Below are positions 1 to 8,028 of a stretch of 64,000 nt of DNA, piece by piece. The stretch is from JASLEW01 sp035544875 (lineage in GTDB: Bacteria > Acidobacteriota > Thermoanaerobaculia > Multivoradales > UBA5704), in contig DASZZP010000085.1 of the NCBI GenBank assembly GCA_035544875.1, positions 1 to 64,000 on the forward strand, given 5' to 3'. The first letter of the stretch is position 1. Each line of letters opens with the position of its first letter. Below the pieces are notes generated by a model. That model was not told the origin of the DNA. It did not search any database and saw only the letters and a list, made by a program, of their open reading frames with translations. A program made the position numbers and the translations under genes.

Positions 1-2
1 AC

Positions 3-752
3 GTCTGGGGACGCATCCGGCGCCTGATCGAGGCCAGCGTCGCCAGCGCCCAGGCCTCCGCCGCCGACCTCGAGGCGGTGCGCCTCTCCATGCACGCCGA
101 GCTGGCGCTCGATTACTTCCAGCTGCGCGGCCTCGACGCCCGGAAGCGGCTGCTCGACACCACCGCCGCCGACTTCCAGACCGCCCTGCAGCTCACCCTC
201 AACCGTTACGACCAGGGCGTGGTCTCGGGGGTGGACGTGGCGCAGGCGCGCACCCAGCTCGAGCAGACCCGCGCCCAGGCGACCGACACCACCGTCGCCC
301 GCGCGCAGCTCGAGCACGCGATCGCCATCCTGATCGGCAAGCCTCCGGCCGACCTCGCCATCGCTCCCACGCCGCTCACCGACGTGGCGCCGGCGATGCC
401 GGCCGGGCTGCCCTCCGAGCTGCTCGAGCGCCGTCCCGACATCGCCGCCTCCGAGCGCCGCATGGCGGCGGCCAACGCCCAGATCGGCGTCGCCACCGCG
501 GCCTACTTCCCGACCCTCTCGCTGACCGGGTCGGCCGGCCTCGAGAGCTCGACCCTCTCCAAGCTCTTTGCGCTGCCCAGCCGCTTCTGGTCGCTCGGCG
601 GCTCCCTGGTCGAAACCGTGCTCGACGTCGGCAAGCGCCGCGCCGCCCTCGAGCAGAGGCCGACTCCTCGCTTGCTGCCACGGGGAAGGCGCCGCGGCAC
701 GCGGGAGACAAGACGCAGGGTTGCTTTCGCAGGGGCATCGAGAGTAAAGTGA
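3..752 (+). pseudogene. RND efflux outer-membrane factor (NodT/OprM-like), C-terminally truncated
   Basis: The frame is open from the window edge, so the N-terminus lies outside. It reads as the TolC-like outer-membrane channel of tripartite RND efflux pumps: a helical hairpin with the RYDQGVVSGVDVAQARTQLE pattern, then LLERRPDIAASERRMAAANA and IGVATAAYFPTLSLTGSAGL, all typical of the NodT family. Homology runs to about 657 (KRRAALEQ). The frame then continues into an Arg/Pro-rich tail unlike the family, up to a stop at 750-752. The last helical repeat, usually more than 100 residues, is missing, so the protein is probably non-functional. The break lies just upstream of a toxin-antitoxin module. 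Family call is firm; calling it a pseudogene is inference from the missing end. Confidence 0.8.
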
Positions 753-801
753 TCTGCATGATAGGCTGCGCTTGATCATCAGAATCATTCGGAGACTGTC
801 C

Positions 802-1437
802 ATGGCTACGCCTCGTCTCGTTGTCACCCCCCTCCGCGATGCAGAGCGCCGCCGCTTCGCAAGCGAACATGGCCAAGCCGGCGCCACGGTGAAAGGGGGG
901 GCTTTCGTCATCACCGCGGACGATGCCTCTCTGCTGGAGGACGCGGTGACCCTGACCCGCCGGCTGTACCACAGCAAGCTGCGGAGCCGGCAGCTCCTGC
1001 AGCACTTCCTCTCTCCCGCCGAAGAGCCATCCGGTGCGGAGATCGTGCAGCTGCGGCGCAACGCCGAGGCGCGCAAGGCTTTCCTCGCCGAGTTTGGAGC
1101 GCTCACCAGCAAGCAAGTGGCCGAGCTCGTCGGATCTCGTGCCACCAACCGGGCCGCTCTCGCCAACCGCTGGAAGGCTCGAGGCAGGATCTTCGCCATC
1201 GAGGCTGGTGGCGAAAGCCTTTTCCCCGCCTTCCAGTTTGCCGAGGACGGCCAGGCCAGGCCCGTCGTCGCCGAGGTCCTGGCGGCCTTCGGGCCCAGGG
1301 CTGCGGGGTGGCAGACCGCGCTCTGGTTTACCGGCGCCAACGGCTGGCTCGGAGCGAAGCGGCCGGTGGACCTCCTCAAGTCTGCGCCGGAGGCCGTGGC
1401 GGCGGCAGCGCGCCGAGAGGCCGAGGCGTTTGACTGA
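802..1437 (+). CDS. Antitoxin of a RES-type module (Xre/MbcA/ParS-like)
   Basis: A protein of 211 residues directly before a RES-domain toxin and overlapping it by 8 nt. In RES-Xre modules the upstream gene encodes an antitoxin with an N-terminal HTH region and a C-terminal DUF2384-type domain. The C-terminal part fits: VAELVGSRATNRAALANRWK followed by a segment ending FTGANGWLGAKRPVDLL, and the phrase 'W L G ... P x D L L' is the usual DUF2384 signature. The start ATG at 802 was chosen over an upstream TTG at 772 because a GGAG ribosome site lies at 791-794. It should neutralise the toxin and autoregulate the operon. The N-terminal 90 residues are not recognisable to me. Confidence 0.75.
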   Translation: MATPRLVVTPLRDAERRRFASEHGQAGATVKGGAFVITADDASLLEDAVTLTRRLYHSKLRSRQLLQHFLSPAEEPSGAEIVQLRRNAEARKAFLAEFGALTSKQVAELVGSRATNRAALANRWKARGRIFAIEAGGESLFPAFQFAEDGQARPVVAEVLAAFGPRAAGWQTALWFTGANGWLGAKRPVDLLKSAPEAVAAAARREAEAFD

Positions 1438-2077
1438 CCCGGAGGTCTCGGGACCTCCCGATCCGGCGACTCTCGATCCCCTGTTGAAGGTATGGCCCAG
1501 CGGGGCCGATCTCTGGCGCGTGCACAAGCTCGAACGCCGCCCGGCGGAGTTCAATCCCGGCATGGACATCGGCCGCTTTCATCCTTTCTCGGGGTTCGCC
1601 GGCAAGCCTGTCGCGACCCTTTATGCGGCGAGCACCTGGCAGGGCGCCGTCTCTGAAACCGTGTTCCGGGATGTGCCCCTCCGGGGAGCTCCGCGCACCA
1701 AACGCGGGGCCGAGCCCGAGCTCCGCGCCATGTCGCTGCTGCGGCTCCGGCGGGAGGTGCAGCTCGTCGAGCTGCGCGGGACAGGCCTTCGCCGGCTGCG
1801 GCTACAACGCCGCGAGCTGATCGAAACCGAGGCCGATCAGTATTCGCGATCGGTTCGCTGGGCTGCGGCTCTCTACCAGGCCGTCCCGCAAGCGGGGGGG
1901 CTGGTGTGGACGTCCCGGCTCCACGACCCCTCCGCCGCGGTGGTGTTCTTCGGTGACCGTGTGGCGGAGAAAGACTTCTCGCCCGTCGAGGGGCCCATTC
2001 CTCTCGGGGTTGGCAAGGGACTGGCGAGAGTCATGGAGCTTGCTGAAGAAGCCGGCATCCTCATCACGCTGTCTTAA
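1430..2077 (+). CDS. RES-domain toxin
   Basis: The RES domain gives the family its name from conserved Arg, Glu and Ser residues; characterised members (MbcT, ParT) degrade or modify NAD+ or phosphoribosyl substrates. Visible here are the opening LWRVHKLERRPAEFNPG, the core RFHPFSGFAGKPVATLYAA with downstream STWQGAVSETVFRD, and the terminal VWTSRLHDPSAAVVFFGDRV. These supply the Arg, Tyr, Glu and Ser positions. The likely start is TTG at 1430, overlapping the antitoxin stop, which gives about 215 residues, the normal length. No ribosome site is needed if translation is coupled. The domain is intact, so the module looks functional. Confidence 0.85.
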   Translation: MTDPEVSGPPDPATLDPLLKVWPSGADLWRVHKLERRPAEFNPGMDIGRFHPFSGFAGKPVATLYAASTWQGAVSETVFRDVPLRGAPRTKRGAEPELRAMSLLRLRREVQLVELRGTGLRRLRLQRRELIETEADQYSRSVRWAAALYQAVPQAGGLVWTSRLHDPSAAVVFFGDRVAEKDFSPVEGPIPLGVGKGLARVMELAEEAGILITLS

Positions 2078-2374
2078 TGCTCACGCTCGGCGGGTACTCG
2101 TGGTGGCGGCGGCGGCACGGATACGCGGTGGCGCGGGGCTCGATGCCAACCAGGTGATGTGGCGTTTCGTGTCGGGGGGTTCCGCCGGCGCTAACCGTGG
2201 ACGATCAGCCGCGGTGGCTTGATCCGGTCGGCGAACCGGGTACGAAACAAGTCCCGTACGATGCCGCGCATCCCGCGGTTGCGGCCCCGGCGCCGGGCGC
2301 AGCGGTTGGTGTGCCGGCGACGGCTGCGCCGGTCCCCGCGCCATCGGCCGAGCGACCTCGACCTGCAATGCGTT

Positions 2375-2545
2375 GACGCCCAGGCTCGCCGCCTTGTCGC
2401 GGTCGATATCGATCGCCGCCGCTTGCTGCTGATGGGCGAAGAGCGACTCGGGGGAGATGTCTTCGGAGCCCTCGGTGAAGGCGAAGATCTGGCCGGTTCC
2501 TCGTCCGGAATGAAACCCTTGGGAATCACCGGGGGGCGAAGACTG
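2375..2545 (-). pseudogene. Fragment of an RND efflux pump inner-membrane subunit (AcrB/MdtB family)
   Basis: Reading the minus strand gives PKGFIPDEE, the signature found in the RND porter domain. After a one-base frame change it gives TGQIFAFTEGSEDISPESLF and AHQQQAAA. It then jumps directly to IDIDRDKAASLGVNALQVE, a segment that in intact MdtB/AcrB-type pumps lies well downstream. So at least one frameshift and one internal deletion are visible, and less than 60 residues of a roughly 1,000-residue protein remain. It is relevant that a truncated partner outer-membrane channel lies at the left edge of the window, on the other strand. Confidence 0.75.
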
Positions 2546-2559
2546 CCGGAGACGCTGGC

Positions 2560-2820
2560 CTAACGCCGACGCCTCACCCTCCGTCGAGTCGACGGTTCGC
2601 CGCCCGGAGTTTCGCGGTCCAGGCGCTCCAGGAGCCAGAGCCCTTCTTTCGGGGAACCGAGCGCTGCGCGGGCACGAAAGCGGGTCTCGGCGTCGAAATC
2701 GGTCAGCGCGATAGTGGAGAGCTCCTCCATCAGCTTATTGATGCTGATCTTGCGCCGGGTCGCAAGTTGGCGCAGCTTCTCGTGCTTCTCTTCGGGCAAG
2801 CGAATCGTTAGGGTGCCCAT
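2560..2820 (-). CDS. Ribbon-helix-helix (CopG-type) antitoxin
   Basis: An 86-residue protein opening MGTLTIRLPEEKHEKLRQLA, the beta-strand plus first helix of a CopG/Arc/MetJ ribbon-helix-helix DNA-binding domain. The second helix, KISINKLMEELSTIAL, completes it. The C-terminal part is the toxin-binding tail; its last ten residues are highly basic (RRRVRRRR). It follows the PIN-domain gene on the minus strand and overlaps it by 13 nt, so the order is toxin first, antitoxin second, the reverse of most VapBC operons. It probably binds the palindrome upstream of the toxin gene and represses both genes. The fold call is clear; partner assignment is from adjacency. Confidence 0.8.
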   Translation of the reverse strand: MGTLTIRLPEEKHEKLRQLATRRKISINKLMEELSTIALTDFDAETRFRARAALGSPKEGLWLLERLDRETPGGEPSTRRRVRRRR

Positions 2821-3242
2821 GACAGCATCTCCTTCAGCAGCTCTTCGGGTTGCAGTATGCGCAGACCTGGAAAGTGAAGCTCAGCGAGCCGAAAGTCGCG
2901 CGTATTTTTCGTCACTACGGCACTCGCCCCTCCGGCTACGGCGAGCTCGATCAAGTGGTTATCAGCCTCGTCTCGGAGGTTGGGACGCCAACTGAAATAG
3001 ATGACCGTCCAGCGACAGACGCTCAGGAAGGCGTCAAGGATGGCTTCGCGCTGGCTGCGGTCGAGAAGGCACCCTCGGAACAGGGCTTCACGACTGAGCA
3101 GTGACTCGTACTCCGCGAAGAGAGCTGCACCCATCAGAGGGAAGAGGCGCCCGTCGAGACAGCTTCGCAGGATGCTTCGACTTGCGCCAGATGGACCGAG
3201 CAGTGCAGCCACGAAGACGCTGGTATCGACCACCACGATCAC
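2808..3242 (-). CDS. PIN-domain ribonuclease toxin (COG1569-like)
   Basis: The PIN fold is a metal-dependent RNase. The sequence shows the first acidic residue in VIVVVDTSVFVAALLG, a central acid in LLSREALFRG, and the C-terminal acidic pair in NLRDEADNHLIELAVAGGA and VTKNTRDF. This arrangement, with 'DEADNHLIELA' and 'TKNTRDF', matches the 'toxin component, PIN family' group. An open frame extends upstream to 3365 but homology begins at the GTG at 3242, which gives 144 residues, the usual size. There is no ribosome site before that GTG; an extended -10 box ends 7 nt upstream, so the message may be leaderless. All four acidic positions appear present. Confidence 0.82.
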   Translation of the reverse strand: MIVVVDTSVFVAALLGPSGASRSILRSCLDGRLFPLMGAALFAEYESLLSREALFRGCLLDRSQREAILDAFLSVCRWTVIYFSWRPNLRDEADNHLIELAVAGGASAVVTKNTRDFRLAELHFPGLRILQPEELLKEMLSWAP

Positions 3243-3265
3243 GTTGCTGATGATAGCACATGTGC
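3243..3265 (-). promoter_or_regulatory. Extended -10 promoter with palindromic operator for the PIN/RHH operon
   Basis: On the minus strand TGC-TATCAT (the hexamer is the complement of 3250-3255) fits an extended -10 element, with 7 nt left before the GTG start at 3242. A perfect 10-bp palindrome GCACATGTGC (3256-3265) abuts it and is a natural site for the ribbon-helix-helix antitoxin. No good -35 box is seen, which extended -10 promoters can tolerate. The function is inferred. Confidence 0.45.
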
Positions 3266-3545
3266 AGTCACCGGCGTCGCCCTCCCCAAGTCCGAGCCTC
3301 CGAGCCTCCAATGCAGCCGGACGGGGGTTCCGTCCTCTCAAGAGGACATAGCAAAAGATCCCCACACCGCTCTGCTGCGGCGCCGGCAGGGATCCCGCAC
3401 GCCTGATTCAGACAATATGGAACGACCGGTTCCCCGTGATCGTAGGATCGTGACGACCCGCTAAGGAAGTCACGAGAAGTGGGGAGGTGGTCTCCACCTT
3501 TCCCGCCCGGCCTGAAACTCTCCCCACCCGGCCTGCGTATTTCCC

Positions 3546-3599
3546 TTGACAATCGACAAGAGCGGGTAGACACTCCCTCTGTCGGTTATCTAGGGGAGG
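3546..3599 (+). promoter_or_regulatory. Promoter and possible PadR operator upstream of padR
   Basis: TTGACA at 3546-3551 is a consensus -35 box. Candidate -10 boxes are TAGACA (3567-3572, short 15-bp spacing) or TTATCT (3586-3591). An inverted repeat GACA-N7-TGTC sits in the same stretch and could be a self-regulatory PadR site. A strong ribosome site, GGGGAGG, precedes the ATG at 3604. Which -10 is used cannot be settled by eye. Confidence 0.4.
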
Positions 3600-3603
3600 C
3601 ACG

Positions 3604-3936
3604 ATGGCCAGCGAAAAAGGAGACCTGCTGCAAGGCACCCTCGATCTCCTGGTCCTGCGCACCTTGGCGCTCGAGCCGCAGCACGGCTGGGGCATCGCGC
3701 AGCGCATCCAGCAGATCTCGCACGACGTCCTGTCGGTGACCGAGGGCTCGCTCTATCCGGCGCTCTACCGGCTCGAGGAGCAGGGCTGGATCGCGGCCGA
3801 GTGGGGGATCTCGGAGAACAACCGCCGCGCCAAGTTCTACCGCCTGACGCGCGCCGGCGAGCGCCAGCTCGCGCGCGCGACGGAGAGCTGGGAGCGCTTC
3901 GCCGCCGCCGTCGGCCGTGTGCTGCGGACGGTGTGA
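3604..3936 (+). CDS. PadR-family transcriptional regulator
   Basis: A 110-residue winged-helix protein of the short PadR class. It opens KGDLLQGTLDLLVLRTLALE, has the recognition helix region VTEGSLYPALYRLEEQGWIA and the wing NNRRAKFYRLTRAGERQLA, all diagnostic. In Acidobacteriota PadR genes like this very often precede an ADOP permease, as here, with only 11 nt between the stop and the permease ATG, so the two form one operon. It probably represses its own operon in response to an unknown ligand. Family assignment is certain; ligand and target are unknown. Confidence 0.93.
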   Translation: MASEKGDLLQGTLDLLVLRTLALEPQHGWGIAQRIQQISHDVLSVTEGSLYPALYRLEEQGWIAAEWGISENNRRAKFYRLTRAGERQLARATESWERFAAAVGRVLRTV

Positions 3937-3947
3937 GGGGACCGACG

Positions 3948-6605
3948 ATGTCCGCATTTCGCCGCGCGATCGCCGCCGTCAAGGGCCTGTTCCAGCGCCG
4001 CCGCCTGGAGGCCGAGCTCGACGAGGAGCTGCGCTTCCACCTCGCCATGGAGACCGACGCGCAAGTGCGCCGGGGGGCCTCGCCCGAGGAGGCGAAGCGC
4101 CGCGCGGCGCTCAGGCTCGGCGGGCTCGAGCCGACCAAGGAGGCAGCGCGCTCGGCGCGCGCCTACCGGCGGCTCGAGACCCTGGGCCAGGACGTCCACT
4201 TCGCGTTCCGCTTGCTGCGCCGCAACAAGGGCTATGCCGGCGCGGTGGTGGCGGCGCTCGCCCTGGGCATCGGCGCCAACTCGGCGATCTTCAGCGTGGT
4301 GCGCGGCGTCCTGCTGCGCGAGCTGCCCTACCAGCAGCCCGACCGGCTGGTCGTCTTGCACCAGCGCGAGCGGCTTGGCGACGCCTCCGACCAGAGCTTC
4401 TCGGTGCTAGACATCGAGGACCTGCGGCGGCGCAACCACTCCTTCTCCGGCCTGGCCGAGTACCACTCGATGTGGTTCAACCTGCTCGGCCGCGCCGAGC
4501 CGGAGCGCGTCCAGACCGGCGTGGTCTCGGCCAACTTCTTCGGCGTGCTCGGCACCAGGGCGCTCCTCGGCCGCACCTTCTCGCCCGACGACGACCGGCC
4601 CGGCGCCCAGCCGGTGCTGATCTTCAGCTACGCCTACTGGCAGCGCTCCTGGGGCGGCGATCCGGCGGTCGTCGGCAAGACCCTCGAGATGAACGACCAT
4701 CCGCACCGGGTGATCGGCGTCCTCCCTCCGGTGCCGCAGTATCCCGAGGAAAACGACCTCTGGATGCCGACCTCGGCCTGTCCCTTCCGCTCCGATCCGC
4801 ACGCGATCGCCACGCGCCAGTTCCGGGGCTACAACGTTTTCGGCCGCCTGCTGCCCGGCACGACGCTCGTGCGGGCGCACCGGGACCTCGCCGCGATCGG
4901 CCACGCGCTCGCCGCCGAGTACCCGGGCGACTACCCGGCCGGCGGCTACCGGCTCGAGGCGGCGCCGCTGCTCACCGAGCTCACCGCGCGCGCCCGGCCG
5001 ACCCTCTGGCTGCTGTTCGCGACCGTCCTGCTCGTCCTGCTCATCGTCTGCGCCAACGTCGCCAACCTCCAGCTGGCGCGGCTCAGCAGCCGCGGCGACG
5101 AGCTTGGGGTGCGTGCCGCGCTCGGCGCCGGCCGCGGCCGGCTGCTGCGCCAGCTGCTCACCGAGAGCGTGATCCTGGCGCTCCTCGGCGCGGCTCTCGG
5201 CGTCGGCGTCGCCGCCGCCCTGCTCAAGGGCCTGGTCGCCTTCGCGGCGCGTTTCACCACCCGCACCGGCGACATCGCACTCGATGGCTGGGTGCTCGCC
5301 TTCACCGTCGCCGTCGCGCTCGCTGCGGGCCTGCTCTCCGGCACCCTGCCGGCGGTCACCGCGAGCCGCGGCATCGCCGCCGCCCTGCGCGGCGGCGGCA
5401 GCGGCAGGCCGGGGGATGCGAGGAGCCTGCGTCTGCGCGCCGTCCTCGCCGGCGTCCAGGTCGCGGTGTCGTTCCTGCTCCTGGTCAGCGCCGGGCTCAC
5501 CCTGCGCAGCATCTGGAAGCTGCAGGCGGTCGATGCCGGATTCAAGGCGGAAAACGTCCTCGCCCTGGCGATCGACCTCGATTGGGCGCACTACATGAAG
5601 CCGGAGCAGCGCCGCGTCTTCCACCGCGCGCTGCTCGACAGGGCCAGCGCCCTGCACGGCGTCGCCACCGCGGCCTACTCCTCGAACTACCCGCTGGACG
5701 GCACCGGCCGCGGCACCACCGGGGTGCGCATCGAAGGACGCGACGTCGCCGGCGCCAACCTCCCGCAGGCTGATCTTCGCCGCGCCAGCCCCGGCGTCTT
5801 CAAGGCGCTCGGCATCCGGCTCGAGCGCGGGCGCGGCCTCGAAGACGCCGACCGCGACGGCGCGCCGCGCGTCGCCGTGCTCGGCCACGCACTGGCGAGC
5901 CGTCTGTTCGGCGCGGAGGACCCGGTCGGCCGGCGGATCGCCCTGGGCTCGGACCGGCAGCCGGCCTGGCTCACGGTCATCGGCGTGATCGCCGACGTGC
6001 GCGACCTGGCGCTCGACCAGGACCCCGGCGGCGCCGTCTGGCTGGCCCTCGATCAGAGCCCGGCCCTCGCCGGAAGCTTACTGCTGCGCTCGCCGCGCGA
6101 CCCCGCGGCGTTGACCGCCGCGGCGCGCGCCCTGGTGCGTGGCATCGATCCACGCCAGCCGGTCGGCCGGGTGCAGACCCTGGAGACCGCCCGCTCGGCG
6201 TCGCTGGCCGCGCCGCGGCTGACCACGATCCTGCTCTCGGCCTTCGCTCTGCTGGCGCTCGCGGTGACGGTGATCGGTCTCGGCGGCGTGGTCGCCTTCG
6301 GCGTCGTCCGGCGCACCCGCGAGATCGGCATCCGCATGGCGCTCGGCGCCGATCGCGGCGCGATCCTCGCCGGCGTCCTGCGCGAGGGGCTGGTGGCGGT
6401 CGGCGTCGGCCTCGTGGTGGGCGCCACGGCGGCGCTCTTCCTGGCGCGCGTCGTGGCCCGGCTGCTCTTCGGCGTCCCGCCGACCGACCCCGTCACCTAT
6501 CTCGCCGTCGCACTGCTGCTGATCGTGGTCGCCGCGTTGGCCTGTCTGCTCCCGGCCCGCCGCGCGACCGCCGTGCAACCGTCGCTCGCGCTGCGCGCCG
6601 TCTGA
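3948..6605 (+). CDS. ADOP/MacB-type ABC transporter permease
   Basis: An 885-residue duplicated orphan permease. The N-terminal segment, QRRRLEAELDEELRFHLAME, is the cytoplasmic extension characteristic of the acidobacterial ADOP group. It is followed by the first membrane helix with LALGIGANSAIFSVV, a MacB periplasmic domain, a FtsX-type block of three helices, then a second copy of the periplasmic plus FtsX unit ending ARRATAVQPSLALRAV. The motif REIGIRMALGADRG marks the final FtsX domain. No ATPase gene is adjacent, as usual for this group, so the substrate is unknown. It probably acts in lipoprotein or small-molecule export or in mechanotransmission. ATG at 3948 is the natural start, 11 nt after padR. 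Confidence 0.92.
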   Translation: MSAFRRAIAAVKGLFQRRRLEAELDEELRFHLAMETDAQVRRGASPEEAKRRAALRLGGLEPTKEAARSARAYRRLETLGQDVHFAFRLLRRNKGYAGAVVAALALGIGANSAIFSVVRGVLLRELPYQQPDRLVVLHQRERLGDASDQSFSVLDIEDLRRRNHSFSGLAEYHSMWFNLLGRAEPERVQTGVVSANFFGVLGTRALLGRTFSPDDDRPGAQPVLIFSYAYWQRSWGGDPAVVGKTLEMNDHPHRVIGVLPPVPQYPEENDLWMPTSACPFRSDPHAIATRQFRGYNVFGRLLPGTTLVRAHRDLAAIGHALAAEYPGDYPAGGYRLEAAPLLTELTARARPTLWLLFATVLLVLLIVCANVANLQLARLSSRGDELGVRAALGAGRGRLLRQLLTESVILALLGAALGVGVAAALLKGLVAFAARFTTRTGDIALDGWVLAFTVAVALAAGLLSGTLPAVTASRGIAAALRGGGSGRPGDARSLRLRAVLAGVQVAVSFLLLVSAGLTLRSIWKLQAVDAGFKAENVLALAIDLDWAHYMKPEQRRVFHRALLDRASALHGVATAAYSSNYPLDGTGRGTTGVRIEGRDVAGANLPQADLRRASPGVFKALGIRLERGRGLEDADRDGAPRVAVLGHALASRLFGAEDPVGRRIALGSDRQPAWLTVIGVIADVRDLALDQDPGGAVWLALDQSPALAGSLLLRSPRDPAALTAAARALVRGIDPRQPVGRVQTLETARSASLAAPRLTTILLSAFALLALAVTVIGLGGVVAFGVVRRTREIGIRMALGADRGAILAGVLREGLVAVGVGLVVGATAALFLARVVARLLFGVPPTDPVTYLAVALLLIVVAALACLLPARRATAVQPSLALRAV

Positions 6606-6661
6606 GGCTGGTTGCCGAACCTCGAATAGAAATCGATGTCATGAAAGAAAGGACGAACACC

Positions 6662-7627
6662 ATGCGGAGAAGAGAGTTGCTGCAAGGAGCGGCTGGATTG
6701 GGCTTCCTCTCTGCGCTGCCGTTTTCGGCTTTCGGCAGGCTCTTCGCGAGCCCAGGCTCCGCCGCGGCAGGGGCGGCGCATGGAAACGCCGCAGCGGCGG
6801 CGGGTGCGCATGGCAGCGGATTGCCGGCCGCACCCAATCCGCTCACCCCTCCCGCCCAGGGCAGCATTCCCGTTGCCTTTCTCCTTTCGTCAGGCGCGGT
6901 GGTCATCGACTTCTGCGGACCCTGGGAGGTCTTCCAGGATGTGCGCATCCCCGGCCAAGACGATCCATTCAGTCTCTACACCGTCGCCGAGAGGACCAAT
7001 CCCATTCGCACGAGCGGCGGCATGACGGTCGTGCCCGACTACACCCTCGACGCTGCTCCCGCGCCCAAAGTGATCGTCATCCCGGCGCAGAGCGGCAGCA
7101 GCGAGGCGATGCTGGCGTGGATTCGCAAGTCGAGCAAGAGCGCCGACGTGACCATGTCGGTCTGCACCGGCGCGTTTCTGCTGGCAAAGACCGGCCTGTT
7201 GGCGGGCAAGGCGGCTACCACCCATCACCACGGGTACAAAGAGTTCGCCATGAGCTTCCCGGACATCCGCCTCAGGCGTGGGGCCAGGTTCGTCGAAGCC
7301 GGCAATCTCGCCACCTCGGGCGGACTCTCATCCGGCATCGATCTCGCGCTCCGCGTCGTCGAACGCTACTACGGCCGCGATGTCGCCGCCAGGACTGCCG
7401 ACCATATGGAATACCAGGGACAAGGCTGGCTGAATCCGGATTCGAACGCGATGTACGCCCAAGCGATCTCGACGGACGCGCATCCGCTCTGTCCGGTCTG
7501 CGAGATGGATGTCGATCGGACCGCCGCGCCGAAGTCCGTCTACAAAGGCAAGACCTACTACTTCTGCATGCCGGAACACAAGGAGCTGTTCGACGCCAAT
7601 CCCGGCAGATTCCTGGACACGCCGTAA
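6662..7627 (+). CDS. Tat-exported DJ-1/PfpI-domain protein with C-terminal YHS domain
   Basis: A 321-residue protein with three parts. Residues 1-40 form a twin-arginine-like signal (MRRRELLQGAAGLGFLSALP). Residues about 75-250 are a DJ-1/PfpI amidotransferase-like fold of the GlxA branch, with the nucleophile elbow SVCTGAFLLA (Cys168) and downstream TTHHHGYKEF. The C-terminal 45 residues form a YHS-type metal-associated domain with CPVCEMDVD and KTYYFCMPEHKELFDANPG. GlxA-type regulators normally carry an AraC HTH here; this protein has a YHS domain instead, so it is unlikely to bind DNA. ATG 6662 was preferred to 6641 because the Tat motif begins there. The periplasmic role is unknown; thiol, copper or aldehyde stress is a guess. 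Confidence 0.85.
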   Translation: MRRRELLQGAAGLGFLSALPFSAFGRLFASPGSAAAGAAHGNAAAAAGAHGSGLPAAPNPLTPPAQGSIPVAFLLSSGAVVIDFCGPWEVFQDVRIPGQDDPFSLYTVAERTNPIRTSGGMTVVPDYTLDAAPAPKVIVIPAQSGSSEAMLAWIRKSSKSADVTMSVCTGAFLLAKTGLLAGKAATTHHHGYKEFAMSFPDIRLRRGARFVEAGNLATSGGLSSGIDLALRVVERYYGRDVAARTADHMEYQGQGWLNPDSNAMYAQAISTDAHPLCPVCEMDVDRTAAPKSVYKGKTYYFCMPEHKELFDANPGRFLDTP

Positions 7628-7686
7628 TAGCGCTGAGGGTCAGTCCGGTCTGGTGTTGGCGAGGACGCGCGGGAGGCTTGGTGGTG

Positions 7687-7905
7687 TTAGCGCTTGCCGC
7701 CCACCACGAGCAGGAGCCCGCCAACCACGATCGCGCCTATGCCAGCCCAGAGCGGAACGTTGACCGTCTGCTTCTCCTTCACCGAGAGCTCGATTGGCCC
7801 CAGCTTGGCGTCGTGGGTCTTCTTGGTGTAGGTGAATCCGCCGTACATCAGACCCAGAATGCCGGCCACGATCAAGAGAATCGCCACGATCTTGACTGCG
7901 TTCAT
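7687..7905 (-). CDS. Small two-helix membrane protein (DUF3185-like)
   Basis: A 72-residue protein with two hydrophobic helices: AVKIVAILLIVAGILGLMYG near the N-terminus and LWAGIGAIVVGGLLLVVGG at the C-terminus. A short hydrophilic loop between them contains TYTKKTHDAKLGPIELSVKE. This layout is common in a small family of inner-membrane proteins found in many bacteria. A GGAGGGGCGAA ribosome site precedes the ATG. No function is established. It lies convergent to the DJ-1/YHS gene and stands alone. Confidence 0.75.
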   Translation of the reverse strand: MNAVKIVAILLIVAGILGLMYGGFTYTKKTHDAKLGPIELSVKEKQTVNVPLWAGIGAIVVGGLLLVVGGKR

Positions 7906-8028
7906 TTCGCCCCTCCTCGGGTGGTATGACGCCTACTATATCTGCGCGCCCGCCGGTCGCCGCCAACAGGTAGATGTTTTCCGCGGCAGTTCGGCAACCC
8001 CCTGCGGCTGCGCGAGATCAGCCGGGAG

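Noticed and set aside
3917..5773. A 618-codon open frame overlapping the ADOP permease on the same strand
   Set aside because: Arg/Pro/Ala-rich out-of-frame translation of the permease gene.
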